Assembly (NCBI RefSeq): GCF_937858865.1
Contig: NZ_CALLYO010000347.1
Location: 1 to 9,780, forward strand
Length of the DNA: 9,780 nucleotides
Direction: 5' to 3'
Source of the DNA: an uncultured Amaricoccus sp.
GTDB taxonomy: Bacteria; Pseudomonadota; Alphaproteobacteria; Rhodobacterales; Rhodobacteraceae
Each line of letters opens with the position of its first letter. Position 1 is the first letter of the stretch. Shown piece by piece: positions 1 through 6,101 of this stretch. A program made the translations under genes and the position numbers. Under the pieces are notes generated by a model, which had not been told where the DNA came from, searched no databases, and saw only the letters and a program-made list of their open reading frames with translations.

Positions 1-957
1 GGGGTCGAGGGGCTGATGCGGGGCGCGACGCTCGCGCGGGCCGCCGGGCTGGCCGGGCGAGTGTCGGGGGACAGCACGGTCGCCTATGCCTGGGCTTTCG
101 CGCAGGCGGTTGAGGCGGCGCTCGGGGTTGCGGTGCCGGAGCGGGCGCTGTGGCTGCGGCTGGTCATGGCCGAACTCGAGCGGCTGGCGAACCATCTCGG
201 CGACATCGGGGCGATCTGCAACGACGCCGGCTTCGCAATGATGCTGGCGCAATGCGGGGCGCTGCGCGAGCGGGTGCTGCGGGCGAGCATGGCGGCCTTC
301 GGGCATCGGATGATGCGCGACCGGGTGGTGCCGGGCGGGGTCGCGGCCGATCTCGACGCCGGCGGCGTGGCGGCGATCCGCGGAGTGCTCGGGGAGATCG
401 GGCGGCGGTTCCCGGGGCTGGTCAGGCTCTATGACGAGACGGCGTCGCTGCAGGACCGCACGGTCGGTGCCGGCCGGGTGGCGCCGGCGCTGGCCGCGCG
501 CTTCGCGGCCGGGGGCTATGTCGGGCGGGCGGCGGGGCGGGACTTCGACGCGCGGCGCGATCTCGTCTATCCGCCGTACGACCGGGTCGAGCTGGCGGTG
601 CCGGTGCTGGGCGAGGGGGACGTCGATGCGCGGGTCCGCGTCCGCATCGGCGAGGTGGAGGCGAGCCTCGGGCTGGTCGCCGCGGCGCTCGATCGGCTGC
701 CGGAGGGGCCGCTGCGGGCGGAGGTGCCGGTGGCCACGGAGGGCACGGAGGGGCTGGCGGTGGTCGAGGGGTTCCGGGGGGACATCCTGGTCTGGCTCAG
801 GATCGGGGGGGACGGGCTGGTCGAGCGGTGCCACCTGCGCGATCCGTCGTGGTTCCAGTGGCCGCTGCTCGAGGCGGTGGTCGAGGGGAACATCATCGCC
901 GACTTCCCGCTCTGCAACAAATCCTTCAACTGCGCCTATTCCGGGCACGATCTCTAG
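1..957 (+). CDS. Hydrogenase-like large subunit (HycE/HyfG/NuoD family), 5'-truncated, lacking NiFe-ligand cysteines
   Basis: The frame is open from base 1, so the gene starts left of the window; the ATG at 16 is internal, because codons 1-15 (GVEGL) already read like the family. About 318 residues are visible, against roughly 500 for family members that carry an N-terminal NuoC-like domain. Family landmarks are the helix ending in AQAVEAALG, the segment LERLANHLGDIG and the tail DFPLCNKSF. Where hydrogenases have the first nickel motif (CGIC) this protein has SGDS at 64-75. Where they have the second (CYSC-like) it has AYSG at 934-945, and the protein ends nine bases later. It therefore should not bind a NiFe centre. 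Known family background: Ehr complexes and complex I share this loss. Inferred role: peripheral-arm subunit of a membrane redox or ion-pumping complex, sitting on the small subunit encoded next. Electron donor and acceptor are unknown. The family call is firm; the Ehr-like assignment is moderate. Confidence 0.87.
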   Translation, partial: GVEGLMRGATLARAAGLAGRVSGDSTVAYAWAFAQAVEAALGVAVPERALWLRLVMAELERLANHLGDIGAICNDAGFAMMLAQCGALRERVLRASMAAFGHRMMRDRVVPGGVAADLDAGGVAAIRGVLGEIGRRFPGLVRLYDETASLQDRTVGAGRVAPALAARFAAGGYVGRAAGRDFDARRDLVYPPYDRVELAVPVLGEGDVDARVRVRIGEVEASLGLVAAALDRLPEGPLRAEVPVATEGTEGLAVVEGFRGDILVWLRIGGDGLVERCHLRDPSWFQWPLLEAVVEGNIIADFPLCNKSFNCAYSGHDL

Positions 958-965
958 GGGGAGCC

Positions 966-1490
966 ATGCGCCGCTACCTGCTGCAGGGACTGCTGCATCG
1001 GCCGCTGACCGACCCGGCGCCCGAGGTCGAGCCGGTTTCGCCGGAGCTCGCCGCGGCGCTCGGGCGGGCGGCCTGGCGGCGGCTGGGGCGGAGCCTCGCG
1101 ATCCGCATGGTGGACGCGGGGTCGTGCAACGGCTGCGAGCTCGAGATCAACGCGCTCAGCAATCCCTTCTACGATATCGAGCGGTTCGGGCTGCACTTCG
1201 TCGCCTCGCCGCGGCATGCCGACGTGCTGATGGCGACGGGGCCGGTGACGAAGAACATGCGCGAGGCGCTGGAGCGGACTTGGGCGGCGATGCCGCGTCC
1301 GAAGTGGGTGGTATCGGTCGGCGAATGCGCGCGGGGTGGGGGCTGCTTCGCGGGCAGCTATGCCGTCGTCGGCGGGGTCGATGCGGTGCTGCCGGTCGAC
1401 CTGCACGTGCCGGGGTGCCCGCCGGAACCGACGGCGATCCTGCGCGGGCTCCTGACGCTGGTCGAGGCGGCAGCGGGCGGGTCCGGCTGA
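966..1490 (+). CDS. Hydrogenase-like small subunit (HycG/HyfI/NuoB family), [4Fe-4S] protein
   Basis: This 174-residue protein belongs to the NuoB/HycG family, which holds the cluster nearest the active site (N2 in complex I) and contacts the large subunit. Four cluster cysteines are visible in order: GSCNGCELE (two), a cysteine in the VGEC/GGGC segment, and VPGCPPEP near the C-terminus. The CNGCELE form is typical of group 4 hydrogenases and related complexes rather than of respiratory NuoB. The ATG at 966 is chosen because it lies eight bases after the upstream stop and follows a GGGGGAG ribosome site; the frame is open further upstream but only inside the previous gene. The tight spacing suggests co-transcription with the large subunit. 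The cluster site looks intact even though the partner has lost its nickel ligands, so electron transfer may be preserved. No gene follows on this strand, so this may be the end of the operon. Confidence 0.9.
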   Translation: MRRYLLQGLLHRPLTDPAPEVEPVSPELAAALGRAAWRRLGRSLAIRMVDAGSCNGCELEINALSNPFYDIERFGLHFVASPRHADVLMATGPVTKNMREALERTWAAMPRPKWVVSVGECARGGGCFAGSYAVVGGVDAVLPVDLHVPGCPPEPTAILRGLLTLVEAAAGGSG

Positions 1491-1500
1491 ACGGCCGAGG

Positions 1501-1800
1501 CTATTGCCACCCGCCGCCGGAGTCGTCCCCGCCACCACCGCCGGAGCTGTTACCACCGGAGCTGCCGCTACCACCAGAGCTTCCACCACCGCCGGAACTA
1601 CCATCACCGCCGGAGCTGCCACCGTCGCCGGAGCTACCACCGCCGGAACTACCACCGCCCCCCGAGCTGCCGCCGCCGGAGCTGCTACTGCCGCCGGAGC
1701 TGCTACTGCCGGAACTGCCGCCGCCACCGGAGCTGCCGCCGCCGCCCGAGCTGCCACCGCCGCGGCTGCCGCCGTCGGTTCCTCCGGCGTAGAGAGCGCG
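1501..1800 (-). repeat. Low-complexity coding repeat: Gly/Ser-rich tail in a frame offset from the lipoprotein start
   Basis: Units of 12-18 bases repeat imperfectly; the plus-strand core is ccgccggagct. In the minus-strand frame ending at the TAG at 1503-1501 the DNA reads two to four glycines then two or more serines, over and over, with a few Asp, Asn and Arg, ending GGGWQ. This frame is open from 1926 but has no ATG, GTG or TTG, so it needs entry from the lipoprotein frame. Differences between units fall almost wholly at third positions of this frame (GGC/GGT/GGG for Gly; AGC/AGT and TCC/TCG/TCT for Ser). That is the pattern of selection on this protein sequence. Other frames read as Pro-Glu-Leu, Ala/Thr/Val-rich or Arg-rich strings and are best seen as shadows. 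Such tails are usually flexible linkers or surface-exposed segments. Confidence 0.75.
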
Positions 1801-1987
1801 GGGGCGGCAGGCGCCGGAGGCGTGAGGCCGGGGCGGGGTCGGCCGGCCGGGCGGTGGCGGTGGGCGCGGCGGGCTGGACCACGGGGGCGGTCGAATAGGT
1901 GGCTCCGACCGGGACCACGCATGCGGTCAGGAGGGCCAGGGAGCAGGCGCCGGCGGAAATACGCAGCATGGAGATCGGCAACGACAT
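1703..1987 (-). CDS. Small lipoprotein, probably frameshifted before a Gly/Ser-rich tail
   Basis: From the ATG at 1987 the protein begins MSLPISMLR, then has a hydrophobic stretch ending in the lipobox LTAC (Cys at residue 23), so it should be a membrane-anchored lipoprotein. A strong ribosome site (GGAGGAATTT) fixes the start. After the cysteine comes a Pro/Ala/Thr-rich linker (VVPVGATYSTAPVVQPAAP). The frame then becomes arginine-rich with tryptophans and stops at 1703 (94 residues), inside the repeat. The arginine-rich part looks like out-of-frame reading: a neighbouring frame through the same DNA encodes a regular Gly/Ser repeat that ends 11 bases from the convergent hydrogenase-like gene. 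Skipping one base in the five-C run (minus strand, 1804-1800) would join the two and give a lipoprotein of about 161 residues. Sequencing error, a real mutation or a programmed shift cannot be told apart here. No function is recognised. Confidence 0.6.
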   Translation of the reverse strand: MSLPISMLRISAGACSLALLTACVVPVGATYSTAPVVQPAAPTATARPADPAPASRLRRLPPPRSLRRRNRRRQPRRWQLGRRRQLRWRRQFRQ

Positions 1988-2021
1988 CGCAAATTCCTCC
2001 GATAAAAAGAGAGGTGTACTG

Positions 2022-2043
2022 AAAAGGCGGTGGGCGCCCGCCT
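2022..2043 (-). terminator. Possible intrinsic terminator after the caspase-like gene
   Basis: On the minus strand AGGCGG (2043-2038) can pair with CCGCCT (2030-2025) around a 7-base loop, followed by further Ts to 2022. It lies 58 bases after the caspase-like stop codon and ahead of the lipoprotein ribosome site. The stem is only six pairs and the T run short, so it may be weak. If real, the lipoprotein needs its own promoter, and I see no convincing one in the remaining bases. Confidence 0.4.
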
Positions 2044-2100
2044 GAAGGATATCATGGAAGGCACGCTTTCGCATCCGGCCGGACCGGAAAGGCGGGGCGT

Positions 2101-4497
2101 TCAATAGAGGTCGACCCGGCAGGGCTCGTCCTGCCAGTAGGCACGGGCGAGGGTGAGGAGGCGGTCGGTCGGGGTGCCCTGCGGCGGCGCGAGGCCGGCG
2201 GCGGCGAGGGCGCGCTGCATCTCGGCGACGCTGGCCGGGCCGAAGGCGCCGTCGACCGTGACCTCGCCGCCGAGGGCGTTCACCAGCATCTGCGCGGCGC
2301 CGTCGATCGCCTCGGTGTCGAGGGTCGCGAGGAGGCTCTGCGCCTCGGCGGCGGAGTCCCTGCCGCTCAGCACCGCGGCCTTGGCCGCCCGGATCGCGGC
2401 GTCGCGCGGGAGATAGCCGACGGGGGCGCGGTTGGCGATGATCCAGGCGGCGTGGGCGCCGCTCCAGCTGTCGCAGCGGGCGAGGCCCTGGTCGTACCAG
2501 GCGATGGCGTTGGCGTCGCGGCCGGGCTCGCCGAGGGCGCCGCTGTTCCAGAGGCGGCCGAGCGTCCCGGGCGCGGCCGGGTGGCCGCCGGCGGCGGCCT
2601 TCTCGAACCAGTCGACCGCCTCGGACATGTCGACGGGTTGGCCGGCGAGGCCGTCGCGGTAGACGAGGCCGAGGTTGTAGTAGCCGTAGATGTCGCCGCG
2701 GCCGGCGGACTGGCGGATGTAGGTGAGGCCGCGGGGCGGGTCGGCGTCGGGCGAGTCGGGGTTCATGTAGTAGGCGCCGAGCTCGTTCATCGAGAAGGTG
2801 TGGCCGAGCTCGACCGCCTGCTGCAGCAGGCGGAAGCCGCGGCGGCGGGTCTCCTCGTCGGGGCCGTGGCGCAGGAGCTCGCGGCCGAGCGAGTGCATCG
2901 CATAGGGGTCGCCGGCCTCGATGCCCTGCTGGAAGAGGGCGAGCGCCTCGGGGGGCGCGGGGGCGTCGTCGCCGAGGCCGCGGGAGCGGGCGTCGGCGTT
3001 GGCGGCGAGGAGGCCGAGGGCGACGAAGGCGCGGGTATGGCCGAGGTCGCGGGCGCGCTCGAAGGAGGCCTTGGCGGCGTCGAAGTCGCGCATGGCGAGC
3101 TGGGCGCGGCCGAGCTGGTAGTGGAAGCGGCCGACGTCGGGGGCGCGGGCCACCGCCTCGCGGCAGGCGGGCAGCGCGGTCGCGGGGTCAATCTCGTTGG
3201 GGTAGCGGCCTGGGCCGACGCCCTCGGGGTCGAGGTGGTCGGCGGCCGCGCGGTCGCAGGGGTCGATCTCGAGGGTGAGCGCGACGGCCCGGGTGCCGCC
3301 GACGGCGGCGAGGGTGAAGCCGTCGGTTTCGGGCGGGTCGGCCTGCGGGGGCGCGGGGGCGTAGGCGAGGGTGGCGAGGGCGCCGGCGGTCAGTCCGGCC
3401 TGGTGCGCGGCGTCGACCCGGAGGCCGTCGTTGAGCGCGATGAGGAGGCGGCCGTGCTTGGGTGACGCGGCGATCTCGACCGGGGTTTCGGGCGGCAGGT
3501 CGAGGGCGGCGACGAGGGTCGGGCCGAGGAGGATCTCCTGGTCGAGGCGCGCGGTCAGGGCGATCGGCGCGTCGGGCGCGGGTCGGGCCGGCGGGTCGAG
3601 GGTCACGCCGTCCGGCGCCGCCTGGCTGATCCACGACCGGCGGGCTTCGCCGTCCGTGGTGCCGGGCGCGGGTTGGCCGAAGGAGACGGACTGCACCAGG
3701 GTCGAGCTCTCCCAGGGGACCTGGAGGCCGTCGGTGCGGGTGTAGACCTGGCGGCGCACCGCCTCGAGGAGGGTGCCGATCGGTTCGTCGGGGGTGGCGC
3801 GCGCGCCCTCGATCAGGGCGGCGGTGAAGGGGCTGTTCGGGCCGGTGCCGTCGTAGGCGTTGGCGCCCGGCGAGGTGGAGAAGGCGAGGAGCGAGTTGAC
3901 GGGCGCGGTGAGGACGGTGAAGCCGTCGCGGGGCTCGGTCGGGGTGCGGGTGATGTCGGCGAGGACGGTGACGCCGGCGAAGGGGTTGGAGCGGCAGCTG
4001 TCGAGGATGACGACCTGGGTGCGGGCGCGGGCGCCGATGACGTTGACGATGGTGGTCACGGACACCGCCTCGAAGGGCAGGTCGTAGGCGTCGCGGAAGG
4101 CGGCGTCGGTCGGGATCAGGTAGTTGGCGCCGCCGATCTGCACCCCGTGGCCGGCGTAGTAGAAAACGACCTCGCTGTCCTTGTCGATCTCGAGCAGGAT
4201 GCGCTGGAGCATCTGCTCGAAGCCGGCCTTGTCGAGGTCGATGTGCCTCGAGACGACGTAGCCCTGCTCGGCGAGGAAATCGGCGACGAGTTCGGCGTCG
4301 GCGCGGGCGTTGCCGAGGTCGGGGGCCGTGCTGTAGTTGCCGTTGCCGACGACGATCGCGAAGCGCTTCGGGGCGGCCTCGCCGAGGCTGCCGGGGACCG
4401 GAGCGGCGGAGGCGGCCCCGGGCAGGGCGGCGAGGGCGAGGACGGCAGCGAGGAGGAGGACCCCGGCCCGGGCTCCCGCTGCGGCGCGCATCGGCAT
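2101..4497 (-). CDS. Secreted caspase-like (C14 family) protein with Sel1/TPR repeats and peptidoglycan-binding-like C-terminus
   Basis: The protein is 798 residues from the ATG at 4497, chosen because GGGAG sits six bases upstream; a GTG at 4533 in the same frame is less likely. Residues 1-31 form a signal peptide (Arg, hydrophobic core, GAASA cleavage-like site), so the protein is probably periplasmic or exported. The caspase-like domain (about 44-275) starts KRFAIVVGNGNY, with the catalytic pair visible as His117 in YYAGHG and Cys168 in LDSCRSNPF; both are intact. Residues about 312-412 resemble a cadherin/Ig-like beta domain. Helical TPR/Sel1-type repeats follow (about 438-680), with units such as FHYQLGRAQL, AMHSLGRELL and YGYYNLGLVYRDG. 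The end (about 738-798) has VDGAFGPASVAEMQRAL, like peptidoglycan-binding domain 1. Caspase homologues cleave after basic or acidic residues, and the target here is unknown. The Sel1 part probably binds partners. It is last in line behind the transporter operon but separated from it by a hairpin. Confidence 0.88.
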   Translation of the reverse strand: MPMRAAAGARAGVLLLAAVLALAALPGAASAAPVPGSLGEAAPKRFAIVVGNGNYSTAPDLGNARADAELVADFLAEQGYVVSRHIDLDKAGFEQMLQRILLEIDKDSEVVFYYAGHGVQIGGANYLIPTDAAFRDAYDLPFEAVSVTTIVNVIGARARTQVVILDSCRSNPFAGVTVLADITRTPTEPRDGFTVLTAPVNSLLAFSTSPGANAYDGTGPNSPFTAALIEGARATPDEPIGTLLEAVRRQVYTRTDGLQVPWESSTLVQSVSFGQPAPGTTDGEARRSWISQAAPDGVTLDPPARPAPDAPIALTARLDQEILLGPTLVAALDLPPETPVEIAASPKHGRLLIALNDGLRVDAAHQAGLTAGALATLAYAPAPPQADPPETDGFTLAAVGGTRAVALTLEIDPCDRAAADHLDPEGVGPGRYPNEIDPATALPACREAVARAPDVGRFHYQLGRAQLAMRDFDAAKASFERARDLGHTRAFVALGLLAANADARSRGLGDDAPAPPEALALFQQGIEAGDPYAMHSLGRELLRHGPDEETRRRGFRLLQQAVELGHTFSMNELGAYYMNPDSPDADPPRGLTYIRQSAGRGDIYGYYNLGLVYRDGLAGQPVDMSEAVDWFEKAAAGGHPAAPGTLGRLWNSGALGEPGRDANAIAWYDQGLARCDSWSGAHAAWIIANRAPVGYLPRDAAIRAAKAAVLSGRDSAAEAQSLLATLDTEAIDGAAQMLVNALGGEVTVDGAFGPASVAEMQRALAAAGLAPPQGTPTDRLLTLARAYWQDEPCRVDLY

Positions 4498-4542
4498 GGC
4501 TCGCTCCCGGTCCCCGAGGGGACTCCCCACCACGGCGGCGCC

Positions 4543-4548
4543 ACTATA
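4543..4548 (-). promoter_or_regulatory. Candidate -10 element for the caspase-like gene
   Basis: The minus strand reads TATAGT from 4548 to 4543, one mismatch from TATAAT and conspicuous in DNA this GC-rich. It is 45 bases before the chosen ATG. No good -35 hexamer lies at the expected distance, because that stretch is inside the GC-rich hairpin that follows the Rid gene. It would let the caspase-like gene be transcribed separately from the operon upstream. Confidence 0.3.
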
Positions 4549-4555
4549 GCACGTT

Positions 4556-4594
4556 CGCGGGCCGGCGCGCGACGGGGAGCGTCGCCGGCCCGCG
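4556..4594 (-). terminator. Strong GC hairpin at the end of the transporter-thioesterase-Rid operon
   Basis: A perfect 12-bp inverted repeat (CGCGGGCCGGCG at 4556-4567 with CGCCGGCCCGCG at 4583-4594) encloses 15 bases and starts five bases after the Rid stop codon. There is no T run on the minus strand, so it is either a non-canonical terminator or a structure that protects the mRNA 3' end. An alternative inner stem (GCGAC/GTCGC) competes with part of it. Confidence 0.55.
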
Positions 4595-4599
4595 CGGGG

Positions 4600-4995
4600 T
4601 CAGCGGGGGCCGAGCTCGGCCATGGCCTCGATCTCGACCAGGGCCTCGTTCTCGATCAGGCCGGCGACGACGACCATGGTCATCACCGGGAAGTGGCGGC
4701 CCATGACGCGGCGGTAGGCTTCGCCGACCTCGCGCTGGCGGGCGACGTAGGCCTTCTTGTCGGTGATGTACCAGGTGAGGCGGGTGATGTGGCTGGGCTC
4801 GCCGCCGGCGGCGCGCACGATGGCGACGATGTTGGCGAGCGCCTGCTCCATCTGGCCGACGAAGTCGTGGCTCTCGAAGACCTGCTCGGCGTTCCAGCCG
4901 ATCTGGCCGCCGATGTAGAGGCGCCCGTCCGCGAGCATGCCGTTGGCGTAGCCCTTGGGCGCCTTCCATCCGTCGGGCTGGATCGTCTCGATCAT
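4600..4995 (-). CDS. Rid family (YjgF/YER057c/UK114) protein lacking the canonical catalytic arginine
   Basis: The 131-residue protein is the usual Rid length. Recognisable parts are ADGRLYIGGQIGW, the helix QMEQALANIVAIVRAAGG, the TWYITDKKAY strand and the C-terminal EIEAMAEL. Classical RidA hydrolyses 2-aminoacrylate and other enamines or imines at subunit interfaces using an arginine (Arg105 of E. coli, in FPARS). Here the aligned segment is FPVMT, with Met105 in its place, while the nearby glutamate (Glu121) is kept. Established knowledge: the Rid4-Rid7 subgroups lack that arginine and classical deaminase activity; some Rid-like proteins serve aminoaromatic breakdown, for example as 2-aminomuconate deaminases. 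The ATG at 4995 overlaps the thioesterase stop (ATGA) and has a good ribosome site (GGAAGGAGA), so translation is probably coupled. It is the last gene of the operon. A pathway-specific role is inferred from position; the substrate is unknown. Confidence 0.9.
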   Translation of the reverse strand: MIETIQPDGWKAPKGYANGMLADGRLYIGGQIGWNAEQVFESHDFVGQMEQALANIVAIVRAAGGEPSHITRLTWYITDKKAYVARQREVGEAYRRVMGRHFPVMTMVVVAGLIENEALVEIEAMAELGPR

Positions 4996-5411
4996 CGGGC
5001 GTCTCCTTCCATTTCCTTGCCGATGGCGTCCCTGAGCGCGTCGGGCCAGGGGCGGGGGCGTCCGTCCGCCTTGGCGTACCAGACGAGGGTGGTGGTGAAG
5101 CTGACCCGCGCCTCGCCGGCGCAGGCGGCCTCGACCGAGAGGGTGAGGCTCGATCCGCCGAGCCGGACCGGAGTCAGGGTGAAGTCGAGCCGGTCGCCGA
5201 GGCGCGAAGGGCGGAGGTAGCGGGTCTCCTGGGCGATGGTGGGGACGCCCATGCCCATCGAGCCGTGGATCTCGGCGAAGCTCGCGCCGAGGCGGGTCTC
5301 GAACCACTCCTCGATCGTCGCGTTCAGCATCTCGTAGTAGCGGGGATAGAAGACGATCTCCGCCGGGTCGCAGTGCTGGAAGCGCACGATGTGGGTGGTG
5401 GTGAAGGCCAT
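4992..5411 (-). CDS. Acyl-CoA thioesterase, 4-hydroxybenzoyl-CoA thioesterase-like hotdog fold
   Basis: At 139 residues this is a typical single-hotdog 4HBT/YbgC-type enzyme, which hydrolyses acyl-CoA to free acid and CoA in the cytoplasm. The signature is near the N-terminus: VRFQHCDPAEIVFYPRYYEM, with Asp15 at the catalytic position of the Pseudomonas 4-hydroxybenzoyl-CoA thioesterase group. The family commonly has Gly where this protein has Glu18. The later segment SRLGDRLDFTLTPVRLG matches the hotdog core strands. Its ATG at 5411 is three bases beyond the livF stop, and its stop overlaps the Rid start by four bases, so it is in the transporter operon. Substrate is inferred from context as an aromatic acyl-CoA, releasing trapped CoA or finishing a pathway; aliphatic substrates are equally compatible with the sequence. 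Confidence 0.88.
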   Translation of the reverse strand: MAFTTTHIVRFQHCDPAEIVFYPRYYEMLNATIEEWFETRLGASFAEIHGSMGMGVPTIAQETRYLRPSRLGDRLDFTLTPVRLGGSSLTLSVEAACAGEARVSFTTTLVWYAKADGRPRPWPDALRDAIGKEMEGDAR

Positions 5412-5414
5412 TCG

Positions 5415-6101
5415 TCAGACTCCGAGGTAGCGGTCGGTGAGCTCGGGAGTAAGGTCCGCGGGCGTGCCGGTCCAGACGGTGCGGCCGCGCTCGATGAGGA
5501 AGCAGCGGTCGGCGACGCGGGAGAGCTCCTTCAGGGTCTTGTCGATGACGAGGATGGCGAGCTGGCCCTTCAGCGCGTGGATGGCGGCCCAGATCTCCTG
5601 GCGGACGACGGGGGCGAGGCCTTCGGTCGCCTCGTCGAGGACCAGGAGGCGGGGGTTGGTCATCAGCGCCCGGCCGATGGCGAGCATCTGCTGCTCGCCG
5701 CCGGAGAGGGTGCGGGCGGACTGGGCGCGGCGCTCGGCGAGGCGCGGGAAGAGTTCTTCGACGCGGGATTGGGTCCAGCTGCCGGGGCGGGCGGCGGCGG
5801 CGAGGTTTTCCTCCACCGTCAGGGGGGCGAAGCAGCGGCGGCCCTCGGGGACGAGGCCGATGCCGAGGCGGGCGACGCGGTGGACGGCGAGGCCGCGGGT
5901 CGGGTGGCCGGCGAAGGTGATCGCGCCCTCACGCGGGCGGAGAAGGGCCGAGATGGTGCGGACGGTCGTGGTCTTGCCCATGCCGTTGCGGCCCATCAGG
6001 GCGACGACCTCGCCCTCGGCGATGTCGAGGTCGATGCCGAAGAGGGCCTGGGAGGCGCCGTAGAAGGCGGTGACGCCTTTGAGCTCGAGGAGCGTCGTCA
6101 T
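5415..6101 (-). CDS. livF: Branched-chain/organic-acid ABC transporter ATPase LivF
   Basis: One of the two ATPases that drive the LivHM permease. At 228 residues it has the family length. Walker A is GRNGMGKTT (37-45), the LivF-type PEGR segment is at 85-88, TVEENL at 95-100, signature LSGGEQQ at 132-138 and Walker B LLVLDEA at 152-158. The H-loop is unusual: where LivG has VEHD and most LivF proteins have VEQN, this reads VIDK, placing Lys188 at the switch position. From memory some alphaproteobacterial LivF-like proteins share a VDKN form, so this may mark a subfamily rather than a defect. The other ATPase (LivG) keeps its histidine. The start at 6101 overlaps the livG stop (ATGA) and has GGAGA upstream, indicating coupled translation. 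Confidence 0.95.
   Translation of the reverse strand: MTTLLELKGVTAFYGASQALFGIDLDIAEGEVVALMGRNGMGKTTTVRTISALLRPREGAITFAGHPTRGLAVHRVARLGIGLVPEGRRCFAPLTVEENLAAAARPGSWTQSRVEELFPRLAERRAQSARTLSGGEQQMLAIGRALMTNPRLLVLDEATEGLAPVVRQEIWAAIHALKGQLAILVIDKTLKELSRVADRCFLIERGRTVWTGTPADLTPELTDRYLGV

Noticed and set aside
16..957. ATG at 16 as the true start of the large subunit
   Set aside because: The frame is open to the window edge with family-like residues before it, and the protein would lack its N-terminal part.
1504..1790. Repeat block as a CRISPR array or mobile-element end
   Set aside because: Units are short (12-18 bases), imperfect and without unique spacers, and the three-base phase marks it as coding low complexity.
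431..1792. Long plus-strand frame ending in a Pro-Glu-Leu-Pro repeat
   Set aside because: It overlaps both hydrogenase-like genes out of frame with arginine-rich shadow sequence. Its repeat is the complement of the Gly/Ser coding repeat, where changes are synonymous only in the minus frame.
954..1922. Minus-strand frame of 322 codons rich in Ala and Val
   Set aside because: It runs antisense through the well-supported small subunit gene. It is open because of GC-rich third positions, and its repeat part shows non-synonymous variation.
1504..2022. Plus-strand Ala/Thr-rich frame of 172 codons
   Set aside because: It is the exact antisense of the Gly/Ser frame and extends over the lipoprotein start and ribosome site. 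Nothing in it resembles a known protein.
2452..3465. Plus-strand frames opposite the caspase-like gene (also 3673-5220)
   Set aside because: Their Gly/Val/Glu-rich composition is typical antisense of high-GC coding DNA. The opposite strand has clear domains and a signal peptide.
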